Shown piece after piece: positions 1-9,231 of a DNA stretch of 64,000 nt (its first letter is position 1; every line of letters begins with the position of its first letter). Made by a program: the position numbers and the translations under genes. The stretch is from Paludicola sp. MB14-C6 (GTDB lineage: Bacteria; Bacillota; Clostridia; Oscillospirales; Ruminococcaceae). The stretch is taken from positions 2,418,001 through 2,482,000 of the forward strand of contig NZ_CP133133.1 in the NCBI RefSeq assembly GCF_030908625.1, given 5' to 3'. Below the pieces are notes generated by a model, which made no database searches, was not told the origin of the DNA, and saw nothing but the letters and a program-made list of their open reading frames with translations.

Positions 1-387
1 CTGTAAATAAGATGGAATCTTAGAAATAATTTCAGTTGTGTTATGAGATCCCAACAGGATAATTGTGTTTAGAATAATGTGGATTTCTGCGTTAGTAATA
101 GCAAATTGATAAAAGCTATTATTGCTGCTAAAGTCATATTGACATAGGCTTAAATATTTTTCAATACGAGAGCGCTTTAAAAGATTTTCAAGTTGTCCTC
201 TGTGAATTGTGGATTCATCAATACCTTTAAGATATTTTGAATAGCTTGTATTATTTTTAAGATAAGCACACACATCGGCAACGGTAGATAATCTTAACAG
301 GTCATTATAATTGTTGACAGTTAGTCGCTTACCGTAAATTGCCCTCGCCTTTGCAGCTATTGCATTGCTTGAGAAAGACGTTAGCAT
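1..387 (-). CDS. V-type ATPase subunit of the V0D/AC39 (subunit C) family, partial
   Basis: The reading frame runs off the left edge; the visible 129 residues are the N-terminus. The start ATG (385-387) is preceded on the minus strand by a GGAGA ribosome site. The sequence begins MLTSFSSNAIAAKARAIYGK and continues through alternating short helices, which fits the AC39-type subunit that links the rotary stalk to the membrane ring of V/A-type ATPases. The gene 48 bases upstream looks like the small G/H-type coiled-coil subunit, the usual neighbour in ntp/atp operons of Clostridia. The family call rests on pattern recognition plus this context. Confidence 0.7.
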   Translation of the reverse strand, partial: MLTSFSSNAIAAKARAIYGKRLTVNNYNDLLRLSTVADVCAYLKNNTSYSKYLKGIDESTIHRGQLENLLKRSRIEKYLSLCQYDFSSNNSFYQFAITNAEIHIILNTIILLGSHNTTEIISKIPSYLQ

Positions 388-434
388 ATTTTGTTCTCCA
401 TTCTATCCAAAAAGGTTTCATTTAAAAAAGAAAT

Positions 435-746
435 TCATATAGCAATAATGTTATTAAAAATATCTTTTTCGATTTGCTTATGAGACTCTGCATACGTTTG
501 CTCAAGCTTTTGAATAATTTTATCATTCTCAGCTTTAATTTCGGCCATTTTTTCTTCTGCGCATTGTTTTTCAACAACATTTATTTTCTGAATACGGTCT
601 TCGCATTTCTTCATAATTTTCATTTTGATTTCTTGCGTTTTAGCTTCAATTTGCTCTTTCATTGTAAGGCTGATTTCGTTTGCTGCTGCTAGTCTTTGTT
701 GAGCAACAGAATCAATTTCGATAATTTGATTAATGATATTTGACAA
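435..746 (-). CDS. V-type ATPase subunit G/H-like coiled-coil protein
   Basis: A 103-residue, highly charged protein, almost entirely helical and coiled-coil, with many Lys, Glu and Gln. In V/A-type ATPases such a small peripheral-stalk subunit (NtpF/AtpH type) opens the operon. The start is TTG at 744-746, with a strong GGGAGGG ribosome site six bases upstream; no ATG lies in a better position. It is followed by the AC39-type subunit on the same strand, so this is the first gene of an operon running out of the window. The function is inferred from size, composition and neighbour, not from a diagnostic motif. Confidence 0.65.
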   Translation of the reverse strand: MSNIINQIIEIDSVAQQRLAAANEISLTMKEQIEAKTQEIKMKIMKKCEDRIQKINVVEKQCAEEKMAEIKAENDKIIQKLEQTYAESHKQIEKDIFNNIIAI

Positions 747-1082
747 TTTAATCCCTCCCCATTTATTATTTACATAAATACAGAAATATTGCGCAATTGT
801 TGTTTTCTAAGAAAACGTAAAAAACCCCCACAAATAATGTCACAGCTAAGTGAAATCAGTTGTGGCGGTTTTATCTTTGTAGGACTTTTTTCTTAAAAAA
901 TATGTCGTTTTATGCAAAAAAATCAGAGCGAAATGCTACTTTAATAATATACTCCTCCATTTTAATAAAAGCAATAGCATTAACGGAAAATTAACGATTG
1001 TTTACAGTAGTATTTTGTGCATAATGCCAAAAACTGTTCATTAAAAATTCACTAAGTCAATTTGTGCTAAAAAACATACCAT
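747..1082. other. Intergenic region between DUF711 gene and V-ATPase operon
   Basis: About 335 bases without a plausible gene. It holds the likely promoter region of the minus-strand V-ATPase operon and, at 819-873, an imperfect inverted repeat listed separately. The rest is AT-rich, with no further structure that I can support. Confidence 0.5.
819..873 (-). terminator. Probable terminator downstream of the DUF711 gene
   Basis: The arm AAAACCCCCACAA near 821-833 pairs with TTGTGGCGGTTTT (860-872), with one mismatch. A smaller inner TCAC/GTGA pairing lies in the loop. Read on the minus strand, the second arm runs into a T-run. It lies about 210 bases past the stop of the minus-strand DUF711 gene and before the V-ATPase operon. 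Confidence 0.45.
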
Positions 1083-2441
1083 CTAGTTTTTCAAGCTTTG
1101 TAGTGGTGCTGGAATTTGACCACCACGATTGATAAACTTAGAAGGAGATTTATAGTTGATTTTCATAACAGGCCCACTTCCGAATAGGCCGCCAAATTCA
1201 AGCTCATCGCCAATTTTACTGCCGATTGCAGGAATAACTCTAACAGCGGTCGTTTTAAAGTTGACCATTCCGATTGCAGCTTCATCAGCAATAATAGCAG
1301 CGATTGTATCTTCGGTAATATCGCCAGGAACAACTATCATATCCAAACCAACTGAACAAACAGCAGTCATTGCTTCTAATTTTTCAATAGAGATTGCGCC
1401 GCTTCTTGCCGCTTCAATCATACCCGCATCTTCTGATACCGGAATAAATGCGCCGGATAAACCACCGATTTTAGAGGAAGCCATAACGCCACCTTTTTTA
1501 ACTGCATCATTTAATAGTGCAAGTGTTGCGGTTGTACCATGAGTACCGCATTGCTCTAAACCGATTTCTTCTAGGATATAAGCAACTGAGTCACCAACAG
1601 CAGGAGTAGGAGCAAGGGATAAGTCAACGATTCCAAATGGAACGCCAAGACGTTTAGAAGCTTCAGTTCCAACTAATTGACCTACTCTAGTGATTTTAAA
1701 TGCAATTTTCTTGATAACATCAGCAATTTCAGTAATGTCGGCATCTGGACATTTTGCAACAGCAGCTCTTACAACGCCAGGGCCGGAAACACCTACATTA
1801 ATAATGCAATCGGGTTCACCTACACCATGGAATGCGCCTGCCATAAATGGATTATCTTCGGGAGCATTACAAAAAACAACTAGCTTTGCAGCACCAAAAC
1901 AGTTTTGATCTTTGGTTTTTTCAGCACATTGCTTTACAACTTTGCCCATAATCTTGCAAGCATCTAAGTTGATACCGGTTTTTGTGCTACCAACGTTTAC
2001 AGAAGAGCAAACTCTGCTTGTAACGGAAAGTGCTTCAGGAATAGATTCAATAAGTTCTAAATCACCGGCGCTAAAGCCTTTTTGAACAAGAGCAGAATAA
2101 CCACCAATTAGGTTAACGCCACAAGCAATTGCTGCTTTTTCCATAGTTAATGCAAATTTAACAGGACTAGCACCTTTGCAAGCTGCAGAAACAATTGCAA
2201 TAGGAGTAACGGAGATACGTTTGTTGATAATCGGAATACCATATTCCTTTTCAATATCTTCGCCAACTTTAACTAAATCCTTTGCACAATGGGTGATCTT
2301 GTTATAAACATTTTCACAAGCTTTATCAATGTCACTATCAATACAATCCAAAAGGGAAATACCCATTGTAATTGTACGGATATCTAGGTTTTCTTCTTGA
2401 ATCATTTTAATGGTTTCAAGAATATCGTTTACATTTACCAT
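1083..2441 (-). CDS. PFL family protein (DUF711/UPF0210)
   Basis: A 452-residue protein beginning [20 protein letters not shown], matching the conserved N-terminus of the DUF711 family, whose members are about 450 residues long and resemble pyruvate formate-lyase in fold. The body is rich in glycine and alanine, with conserved stretches such as [11 protein letters not shown] and [14 protein letters not shown]. The family's biochemical role is not established. It is followed upstream (minus strand) by a UPF0237 ACT-domain gene 57 bases away. This pair is a very common conserved neighbourhood in Firmicutes, and the two proteins probably work together. Confidence 0.9.
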   Translation of the reverse strand: MVNVNDILETIKMIQEENLDIRTITMGISLLDCIDSDIDKACENVYNKITHCAKDLVKVGEDIEKEYGIPIINKRISVTPIAIVSAACKGASPVKFALTMEKAAIACGVNLIGGYSALVQKGFSAGDLELIESIPEALSVTSRVCSSVNVGSTKTGINLDACKIMGKVVKQCAEKTKDQNCFGAAKLVVFCNAPEDNPFMAGAFHGVGEPDCIINVGVSGPGVVRAAVAKCPDADITEIADVIKKIAFKITRVGQLVGTEASKRLGVPFGIVDLSLAPTPAVGDSVAYILEEIGLEQCGTHGTTATLALLNDAVKKGGVMASSKIGGLSGAFIPVSEDAGMIEAARSGAISIEKLEAMTAVCSVGLDMIVVPGDITEDTIAAIIADEAAIGMVNFKTTAVRVIPAIGSKIGDELEFGGLFGSGPVMKINYKSPSKFINRGGQIPAPLQSLKN

Positions 2442-2498
2442 ATATATTATCGTTCCTTTGTATATTTAGTTTAGAGTGTAAAAAATACTAATATTATT

Positions 2499-2768
2499 TT
2501 ATATGTTATGCATAGAGTTGAAGATATCTTCATGCATGACATGGATTTCCAGCCCTAATGTTTTTCCAAGTTCATTCATTTTATCAACAAGTTTTGTAAA
2601 ATCAGAGTTTAGCCCGCTGATATCTGTTAACATAATCATAGCAAATAAATCCTGCATAACCGTTTGAGTCACATCAATGACATTTGCATTATGTTGTGCA
2701 CAAATTGTGCTTACCTTTGCTAAAATTCCAACGGAATCCTTTCCGATAACGGTGATTACTGCACGCAT
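2499..2768 (-). CDS. ACT domain-containing protein (UPF0237)
   Basis: An 89-residue protein made of a single ACT domain, beginning MRAVITVIGKDSVGILAKVS. ACT domains bind small ligands, usually amino acids, and control partner proteins. The start chosen is the ATG at 2766-2768, preceded by TTGGAGG; a longer reading from TTG at 2783 would place the ribosome site inside the gene. It sits directly upstream of the DUF711 gene on the same strand, and this pair is conserved across Clostridia and lactobacilli, so a regulatory partnership is likely. The ligand is unknown. Confidence 0.9.
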   Translation of the reverse strand: MRAVITVIGKDSVGILAKVSTICAQHNANVIDVTQTVMQDLFAMIMLTDISGLNSDFTKLVDKMNELGKTLGLEIHVMHEDIFNSMHNI

Positions 2769-3012
2769 TTTTTGTACCTCCAAGTTTCATTTTGTTTATC
2801 AATCTTAAAAAATATTATAGGTAATTGCTTCTGAATTATTTACCTATCTCTATATTTGTTAATAGTATAACATATTAGACTTTGGAAAGAAAGCAGTAGG
2901 AATTACAATTATTTAATATTTAATAGAGTAAAAATAGTGCAATTGTGTTATGAATATGTTATAATTTAAAATAATTATTTTATAGGTATTTGTTAAGTGA
3001 AGTGGTTTGAAT

Positions 3013-3486
3013 ATGTTTTTGCAAGAAGTGAATGAAACCAATAGAGCGCAAGTAAATGAATTGATACAGCAGCAATGGTACTCAACTAAGATGGTTATAA
3101 GGGGCAAAATTTTCGATTTAACCATGCTGGATGGATATGTTGTATATGAAGAGAAAAAAATAGTCGGTTTGATTACATATCAAAGGATTGATAATGAATG
3201 CGAAATACTGTCTTTAGATAGCTTAAAAGAGAAACAAGGAATAGGAACGAGGCTTGTTGATTCTGTACTTCAAAAAGCAAAGCACGAAAGATGTAAAAAA
3301 GTTAAGTTAATTACTACTAATGATAATTTGAATGCAATGAGATTTTATCAAAAAAGAGGCTTTGATATGGTTAGGATATATCCGAATGCCGTATCATATG
3401 CTAGAATATTGAAACCTTCCATACCTTTATTGGGCGACTATGAAATACCAATAAAACATGAAATAGAATTTGAAATCAATTTATAA
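3013..3486 (+). CDS. GNAT family N-acetyltransferase
   Basis: A protein of about 157 residues with the GNAT acetyl-CoA-binding signature: the segment KEKQGIGTRLVDSVLQKA is motif A (Q/RxxGxG/A), followed by NAMRFYQKRGF, the usual C-terminal motif B. The substrate cannot be read from the sequence. The start is ATG at 3013, with GAAGTGG about eight bases upstream; an in-frame TTG at 3007 is the alternative. It is transcribed ahead of the PHP phosphatase gene 30 bases downstream, so the two may share a transcript. Confidence 0.85.
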   Translation: MFLQEVNETNRAQVNELIQQQWYSTKMVIRGKIFDLTMLDGYVVYEEKKIVGLITYQRIDNECEILSLDSLKEKQGIGTRLVDSVLQKAKHERCKKVKLITTNDNLNAMRFYQKRGFDMVRIYPNAVSYARILKPSIPLLGDYEIPIKHEIEFEINL

Positions 3487-3515
3487 TAAATAGTTACTAT
3501 ACCAAGGAGTTAGTT

Positions 3516-4334
3516 ATGAAATTTATCGATTGCCATAATCATTCATCTTATTCTTTTGATGCAGAAAGTTCTGTATATGATATGTGTTTGTCTGCAAAAC
3601 GTGCGGGGCTAACTGCTTTTGCAATCACAGATCATGCAGATGTAAATGTATTTGAAAAATATGATATCGGTAATCGCATTCAAAATAGTTTAGCCGAAAT
3701 AAGCAATGTAAAATCGCAATTTTCAGACATGAAAATCATTGCAGGAATAGAGCTCGGCCAGCCCTTACAGGATACCGCACGAGCCAACCAGCTTTTGTCA
3801 CTGGAAGGCCTCGATTTTGTCATAGGTTCTTTGCATAATTTAAATAAAGAAAAGGATTTTTATTATTACGATTTCAAAAATGCATCACACGAAGCGATTA
3901 TAGATATGCTAAATCGATATTATCAAGAGCTTTACGATATGGCTGCACATTCCGATTATGATATATTAGGTCATATCACATATCCATATCGCTATTATTA
4001 CCAAGCAAAATTAACCGATTGTGAGATTGCTTTACCGTTTGAGTCGTGTAAAGAAAGTATAACAAAGATACTAAAAGAGGTTATTCAACGTGGCAAAGGC
4101 ATAGAAATCAATACTTCGGGGCTGCGTCAAACTATGAATAAAACAATGCCTAGTGAGGATATTATTCGGCTATATCGCCAACTAGGCGGAGTATATTTAT
4201 CAATTGGCTCTGATGCACACAACGCCAATGATGTATTTAAAGGAATCAAAGACGGACATGAGCTTGCAAAACGAGCGGGATTCCAATATGTAACTTATTA
4301 CGAAAACAGAAAACCGGTAATGTTAAAAATATAA
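3516..4334 (+). CDS. PHP-domain phosphatase, histidinol-phosphatase HisJ/HisK type
   Basis: A 272-residue protein of the PHP metallohydrolase superfamily. It begins MKFIDCHNHSSYSFD, giving the HxH metal motif, and has ITDHAD and IGSDAHNAND near the C-terminus as further metal ligands. Size and order fit histidinol-phosphate phosphatase, which releases phosphate from histidinol phosphate in histidine synthesis. No other his genes are nearby, so a different phosphate ester substrate is possible. A clear GGAG ribosome site precedes ATG 3516. Confidence 0.8.
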   Translation: MKFIDCHNHSSYSFDAESSVYDMCLSAKRAGLTAFAITDHADVNVFEKYDIGNRIQNSLAEISNVKSQFSDMKIIAGIELGQPLQDTARANQLLSLEGLDFVIGSLHNLNKEKDFYYYDFKNASHEAIIDMLNRYYQELYDMAAHSDYDILGHITYPYRYYYQAKLTDCEIALPFESCKESITKILKEVIQRGKGIEINTSGLRQTMNKTMPSEDIIRLYRQLGGVYLSIGSDAHNANDVFKGIKDGHELAKRAGFQYVTYYENRKPVMLKI

Positions 4335-4404
4335 TAAAAGTTGTGGCTTTTACAAGAATCTAATTTGTTTTAAGTCAATATACAGAATTTAAGGAGGATT
4401 TTTT

Positions 4405-4884
4405 ATGAACCAAATCATAAAATTATTAGAAGAAAATGCTCGCTATTCTAACGAAGAAATAGCGGTAATGCTGAATACAACTGCCGATGATGTAAGAGCG
4501 CAAATTGATAAGCTTGAAAAAGAAGGCATTATTCGTGGCTATAAAGTGATTATTGATCGTGAAAAAGTAAGCGAAAATCATGTAGAAGCTTTAATCGAAT
4601 TAAAAGTAACACCAAAACGTGATTTCGGTTTTGATGAAATTGCAGATAAAATTGCTCAATATCCTGAAGTAGAAGATCTTTATTTGATGTCAGGTGGATT
4701 TGACTTGGCTTTAATACTATCAGGAAAAACATTTAAGGATATTGCTCTATTCGTATCACAACGTCTAGCAACATTGGATTCTGTTGTTTCTACTGCTACT
4801 CATTTTGTATTATCTCGTTATAAAGAGAAAGGCGTTATTATTAACAATACCTCCTTGGATGAAAGGGGGAACGCATCGCTGTGA
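4405..4884 (+). CDS. Lrp/AsnC family transcriptional regulator
   Basis: A 159-residue protein with an N-terminal AsnC-type helix-turn-helix (residues about 5-55, including NEEIAVMLNTTADDVRAQID) and a C-terminal RAM/ACT-like ligand domain (about 65-145). Members bind amino acids and control amino acid metabolism. AAGGAGG precedes ATG 4405. The stop overlaps the GTG start of the aminotransferase by four bases, so the two are translationally coupled. The regulator probably responds to the amino acid handled by that enzyme. Confidence 0.92.
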   Translation: MNQIIKLLEENARYSNEEIAVMLNTTADDVRAQIDKLEKEGIIRGYKVIIDREKVSENHVEALIELKVTPKRDFGFDEIADKIAQYPEVEDLYLMSGGFDLALILSGKTFKDIALFVSQRLATLDSVVSTATHFVLSRYKEKGVIINNTSLDERGNASL

Positions 4885-6053
4885 TAAACTATGAAGAGTT
4901 ACTATCAAAGCGTGCGTTGTCTTTAAAACCATCAGGTATCCGTAAATTCTTCGATATCGCAAATGAAATGGATAACGTTATTTCGCTGGGTGTTGGTGAG
5001 CCCGATTTTAAAACACCTTGGGCTATACGGAGTAAAGCGATAGAAACGCTTGAAAAAGGAAAAACAATATATACTGCAAATGCAGGTTTACAATTATTAA
5101 GAGATGAAATTTCAAATTATTTAGAGAACAAATATCATGTAAAATACAATTCTAAAAATGAAATAACAGTAACCGTTGGTGGTTCTGAGGCAATTGATAT
5201 TTGCATTCGTGCATTGGTTAATCCTGGAGATGAAGTTTTAGTAGTAGAACCATGCTTCGTTTCTTATTCTCCAATTGTTGAATTAACAGGCGGAGTAGCT
5301 GTGCCGATTGAAACAAAAGCAGAAGATATGTTTCGATTAACAGCAAAAGCGCTGAAAGAGAAAATTACAGATAAAACAAAGCTTTTGATTCTTCCTTTTC
5401 CTAACAATCCAACGGGTGCTATTATGCGTAGGGAACATTTAGAAGAAATCGCAGCCGTTTTGCGTAATACAAATATTATGATTTTATCCGATGAAATTTA
5501 CTCTGAGTTAACCTATAACGGGAAACACGTTTCGATTGCAGAATTAGATGGTATGAAGGAACGTACCATTTTGGTAAATGGATTTTCCAAATCATTTTCC
5601 ATGACAGGCTGGCGGTTGGGCTATGCTTGTGGACCTGCTTCAATTATCAAGCAAATGACAAAAATTCACCAGTTTGCAATCATGTGTGCACCGACAACAA
5701 GCCAATATGCTGCAATTGAAGCTTTAAGAAGCTGTGAAGAAAACATTCAAAACATGGTGGAAGAATATAATAGACGTAGGCGTTATATCGTGGATAGTTT
5801 TAATAAATTAGGGCTAACTTGCTTTGAACCGGAAGGTGCTTTTTATATCTTCCCGTCTATTCAAAGCACAGGCTTAACTTCCGATGAGTTTTGCGAGAAA
5901 CTGTTATACTCTAAAAAAGTTGCAGTTGTACCGGGTACTGCGTTTGGTGATTGCGGAGAAGGTTTTGTCCGTGTATCTTATTCTTATTCCATTAAACATA
6001 TTAATGAAGCAGTAAGACGAATTGGCGAATTTTTAGAGGAATTAAAAGCATAA
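4881..6053 (+). CDS. Pyridoxal-phosphate aminotransferase, class I/II
   Basis: A 390-residue fold-type I aminotransferase. The segment NGFSKSFSMTGWRLGY carries the Schiff-base lysine (Lys237), FPNNPTGA is the conserved Asn/Pro substrate region, and VRVSYSYS holds the C-terminal Arg that binds the substrate carboxylate. It most resembles the aspartate/aromatic aminotransferases of Firmicutes (PatA-like). The GTG start overlaps the Lrp gene's TGA. A hairpin terminator follows at 6060-6090, closing a two-gene operon. The exact substrate is not deducible. Confidence 0.92.
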   Translation: MINYEELLSKRALSLKPSGIRKFFDIANEMDNVISLGVGEPDFKTPWAIRSKAIETLEKGKTIYTANAGLQLLRDEISNYLENKYHVKYNSKNEITVTVGGSEAIDICIRALVNPGDEVLVVEPCFVSYSPIVELTGGVAVPIETKAEDMFRLTAKALKEKITDKTKLLILPFPNNPTGAIMRREHLEEIAAVLRNTNIMILSDEIYSELTYNGKHVSIAELDGMKERTILVNGFSKSFSMTGWRLGYACGPASIIKQMTKIHQFAIMCAPTTSQYAAIEALRSCEENIQNMVEEYNRRRRYIVDSFNKLGLTCFEPEGAFYIFPSIQSTGLTSDEFCEKLLYSKKVAVVPGTAFGDCGEGFVRVSYSYSIKHINEAVRRIGEFLEELKA

Positions 6054-6059
6054 ATATAG

Positions 6060-6090
6060 TTAGGACGTATATCATTTACGTCCTAATTTA
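6060..6090 (+). terminator. Terminator after Lrp-aminotransferase operon
   Basis: TTAGGACGTA (6060-6069) pairs with TACGTCCTAA (6077-6086) around a short loop and runs into TTTACTGTT. It starts seven bases past the aminotransferase stop. Confidence 0.75.
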
Positions 6091-6123
6091 CTGTTATTAT
6101 CAATTAGAAATGAGGTCTTAGCG

Positions 6124-7263
6124 ATGCAAAAGGTTAGCATAACTAAAACACTTACATATAATCAAGAGGAAGTAACACTAAGTATACGTCGTCATTTTGA
6201 GCTGCTGAAATTAAAAGAATTCCTTCAACCGAATATGCGTGTGCTATTAAAGCCAAATCTTCTAATGAAGCGGAAGCCTGAAGAAATTACAACGACTCAT
6301 CCTGCAGTAATTGCAGGAATTATTGTATGCTTAAAGGAATTGGGAGTTACCGATATAACATTGGCAGATAGCCCAGGTGGACCATATACCAAACAAGCTT
6401 TATCAGGAATTTACGAAGTATCGGGTATGAAGAAGTTAGCACAAGAATATGATATTAAACTAAATTATGATTTTGGTTCTTTTGAATGTAAGGTTGAAAA
6501 TGGAGTTATGGTGCAAAATTTTACGTTAATTAACCCGATTCAGAATGCTGACTTTATCATTGACATTGCAAAGCTGAAAACGCATTGCATGACAACGTTG
6601 AGTGGTGGAGTAAAAAACTTGTTTGGTACAGTTCCGGGATTGATGAAACCTGAATTTCATTTTCGTTTTCCCGATAAAGATGATTTTACTAATATGTTAA
6701 TCGACCTTTGTGAAACGGTAAAACCGAATGTAACCTTTGTGGATGCCATTATCTCTATGGAAGGGGATGGCCCTTCTGGCGGAACACCAAGAGAAACAGG
6801 TCTGATTTTAGCGTCAAAAAGCCCTTATAACCTTGATGTATGTTTATGTAAAGTCATCAACGTAGAGTTGGATACTGTTCCAACCGTATATCAAGCGATA
6901 AAACGTGGATTGTGTGTTGATAATATCAATAAGCTTGATTTAGTTGGTGATGAAATTTTTACAGTAGAAGATTACAAGATGCCAAATGTAAAAGGTGTAG
7001 ACTTTATGAATAATATTTCACCATTTTGGAGAAAAGTTTGTACTCCTTTTGCTAAGACATTTTTGGTATCAAAACCCGTTATTCAAAAACGTAAATGTGT
7101 TGGATGCGGAAAATGCGCAGAGAGTTGCCCTGCTCAGGTAATCGAAATTGTTAATCGGAAAGCAAATATCAACTATAAAGAATGTATTAAATGTTTTTGC
7201 TGCCACGAAATGTGTCCAATTAAAGTAATCGATATTAAAAGATTTAAGTTATTTGACTTTTAA
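6124..7263 (+). CDS. DUF362 domain protein with two 4Fe-4S clusters
   Basis: A 379-residue protein. Residues about 30-290 form a DUF362 domain, with conserved RVLLKPNLL, TTHPAVI and KLKTHCMTTLSGGVKNLFG. Residues about 318-372 hold two ferredoxin-type cluster motifs, CVGCGKCAESCP and CIKCFCCHEMCP. DUF362 proteins are soluble iron-sulphur proteins of unproven function that are common in anaerobes. Electron transfer is a reasonable inference, the partner is unknown, and I see no signal peptide. AGGT precedes the ATG. The CAP-domain gene starts 18 bases downstream. Confidence 0.88.
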   Translation: MQKVSITKTLTYNQEEVTLSIRRHFELLKLKEFLQPNMRVLLKPNLLMKRKPEEITTTHPAVIAGIIVCLKELGVTDITLADSPGGPYTKQALSGIYEVSGMKKLAQEYDIKLNYDFGSFECKVENGVMVQNFTLINPIQNADFIIDIAKLKTHCMTTLSGGVKNLFGTVPGLMKPEFHFRFPDKDDFTNMLIDLCETVKPNVTFVDAIISMEGDGPSGGTPRETGLILASKSPYNLDVCLCKVINVELDTVPTVYQAIKRGLCVDNINKLDLVGDEIFTVEDYKMPNVKGVDFMNNISPFWRKVCTPFAKTFLVSKPVIQKRKCVGCGKCAESCPAQVIEIVNRKANINYKECIKCFCCHEMCPIKVIDIKRFKLFDF

Positions 7264-7281
7264 ATAGGGGATTGACAGAAT

Positions 7282-8121
7282 ATGAAAAAGATTATTTGTT
7301 TATTTCTTTTAACCGCATTACTTCTCACGAGTTGTGGTAAAGAACAAACAAAAACTAATAGCAATACATCAAGTGAAAATAAATCAAGCAATACTACTTC
7401 AAGTAAAGTTGTATCAAGTGAAAATGTTTCAAGTAGTGTTTCATCCACAGCAAATAAAGAAACATCTAGCACATCATCAAAATCTACTGGCACTACATCA
7501 AAGCCAAGCACTACTTCTAAACCTAATTCAAGTGGTGGTACATCAACAAAATCTAAACCACCTACAAGCAGTACGGTAACACCACCGCCAACTAGCAGTA
7601 CAGTAGAGCCACCTAAACAATTAGTTGTTCCTAACACTAGTCAAATTGCAGTAATCGAAAATGAGATTGCAAGGTTAGTAAATAATTATCGTTCATCTTT
7701 AGGACTAGCACCATACACTATTGATCCACTTATGACAAAAGGTGCAAGAATTAGAGCAAATGAATGTAGCACTAAAGGAAACTTTAGTCATACAAGACCA
7801 AACGGAAGTAGATGGAGTACCATTTATGATGAAGTCAGTTTTGTAGGTGGCGGTATCGGTGCTGAAAATTTAACAGGTTTTAGTAATCACGTTGTAGGAC
7901 AGAATTATTTTAATAGTACAACCACAGAATTGAAAGCTGTTGCTAAAGAAATGTTTGACGGATGGAAAGCTTCACCCGACCATAATAAATCTATGATACA
8001 TTCTATATACAATTCAATGGGTGTAGGAGTGTATGCTATAAAAAGACCTATGACAAACGGTGAAATGGCTGTTAATTTTTATGGTATTCAGTTATTTTCA
8101 AATTATATATTTTTAAATTAG
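7282..8121 (+). CDS. CAP/SCP-domain lipoprotein
   Basis: A 279-residue exported protein. The N-terminus MKKIICLFLLTALLLTSCGK is a lipoprotein signal with lipobox LLTSC (Cys18). It is followed by about 95 residues of Ser/Thr/Lys/Pro-rich linker and then a CAP domain (about 125-278) with RARIRANECSTKGNFSHTRPNG and AVNFYGIQLF. Bacterial CAP proteins are extracellular, their biochemical roles remain mostly open, and some are sporulation-associated. The linker probably spans the wall. It lies 18 bases after the DUF362 gene and may be cotranscribed. Confidence 0.88.
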   Translation: MKKIICLFLLTALLLTSCGKEQTKTNSNTSSENKSSNTTSSKVVSSENVSSSVSSTANKETSSTSSKSTGTTSKPSTTSKPNSSGGTSTKSKPPTSSTVTPPPTSSTVEPPKQLVVPNTSQIAVIENEIARLVNNYRSSLGLAPYTIDPLMTKGARIRANECSTKGNFSHTRPNGSRWSTIYDEVSFVGGGIGAENLTGFSNHVVGQNYFNSTTTELKAVAKEMFDGWKASPDHNKSMIHSIYNSMGVGVYAIKRPMTNGEMAVNFYGIQLFSNYIFLN

Positions 8122-8244
8122 ACATTAAAAGAGAGTGACAGAATGAATAGATTTACATTTTTTACTTGCACTAAAAAGTCTAATATAATAGACAATAACA
8201 TTCATTTTTGATATACTAAGAAAAAAGAATTTAAGGAGTATCAT

Positions 8245-9135
8245 ATGGGAAAACAATTGCAAGTTCAAGCACCTGCAAAAATAAATTTATCGCTTGATAT
8301 TGTGGGCTTACGGGAAGATGGGTATCATTTAATGGAAATGGTAATGCAATCCGTAAGTTTAAGTGATACAATTACAATAGAAGAAACAGCGGAAAAAGGG
8401 ATTTTTCTATCATCTAATATTCCTTATATTCCAAACGATCAACGCAACATTGCCTATAAAGCAGCAACTGCTTTTTATAACCATACCAAGATCGAGTATC
8501 AAGGTGTGTCAATTCAACTGCATAAACGTATTCCATCAGGAGCAGGTCTAGGCGGAGGCAGCGCAGACGGAGCAGCAGTTTTAGTTGGCTTAAATGAGCT
8601 TTATCAAACCAAATTGTCTATGGATGAGCTGATTGCGATTGGGCAAAAAGTTGGAGCAGATATTCCATTTTGCTTAGTCGGCGGAACTTGCTTTGTTGAA
8701 GGAATTGGCGAGAAAATAACTCCGCTTCATAATATGCCTTCATGTTATATTGTAATTGCAAAGCCATATAAATCAATTAACACAAAGCTTGCATTTACTG
8801 CATATGACAATGCAACAGATATTCATCATCCGAATACACAAGCTTTGTTACAAGGTATTGAGCAAAAGGATTTAGCAAAAATTTCTTCTGAAATTTGCAA
8901 TGTATTCGAGCAAACAATTCAGTTGAAAGAGATTACGAAAATCAAACAGACTATGAAAAAATACGGAGTAATGAACGCAATGATGACGGGTAGTGGTTCG
9001 GCTGTATTCGGAATTTTTACCGATGAATCCCAAGCTTATAAATGTGTTGGAAAATTAAAACGCCAGCGATTTTTTGCTTATTTAACCAAGCCGATTTCAC
9101 ATGGTGTACAATGCACGCCTCAAACAACAGATTAA
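8245..9135 (+). CDS. ispE: 4-diphosphocytidyl-2-C-methyl-D-erythritol kinase
   Basis: A 296-residue GHMP kinase of the usual IspE length. It phosphorylates CDP-methylerythritol with ATP in the MEP isoprenoid pathway. Diagnostic segments are APAKINLSLDIVGLREDGYH at the N-terminus, the ATP loop PSGAGLGGGSADGAA (residues about 94-108) and the C-terminal glycine motif MMTGSGSAVFGIF. AAGGAG precedes ATG 8245. A hairpin terminator overlaps the start of spoIIR just downstream, so ispE ends its own transcript. Confidence 0.95.
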   Translation: MGKQLQVQAPAKINLSLDIVGLREDGYHLMEMVMQSVSLSDTITIEETAEKGIFLSSNIPYIPNDQRNIAYKAATAFYNHTKIEYQGVSIQLHKRIPSGAGLGGGSADGAAVLVGLNELYQTKLSMDELIAIGQKVGADIPFCLVGGTCFVEGIGEKITPLHNMPSCYIVIAKPYKSINTKLAFTAYDNATDIHHPNTQALLQGIEQKDLAKISSEICNVFEQTIQLKEITKIKQTMKKYGVMNAMMTGSGSAVFGIFTDESQAYKCVGKLKRQRFFAYLTKPISHGVQCTPQTTD

Positions 9136-9183
9136 AATATCGATTAATTATAAATATTAGTAAATATTTGAATAATATATGGA

Positions 9184-9231
9184 ATTAGTCCAATACTCTT
9201 ATCAACAATAAAGAGTAAAGGACTAATTTTT
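9184..9231 (+). terminator. Terminator-like hairpin covering the spoIIR ribosome site
   Basis: ATTAGTCC (9184-9191) pairs with GGACTAAT (9220-9227), with an inner ACTCTT/AAAGAGT pairing, and is followed by TTTT immediately before the spoIIR start. The only good Shine-Dalgarno, AAAGGA (9217-9222), lies in the 3' arm. The hairpin can therefore end ispE transcripts and also mask spoIIR translation on any read-through RNA. Confidence 0.7.

Noticed and set aside
1156..1908. Several + strand frames opposite the DUF711 gene
   Set aside because: They are antisense shadows of a strongly conserved minus-strand gene with a good ribosome site.
7260..7637. 125-codon minus-strand frame opposite the CAP lipoprotein linker
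   Set aside because: It is the complement of the Ser/Thr-rich linker codons, giving a Val/Leu/Asp-rich nonsense product; the + strand gene has signal peptide and domain.
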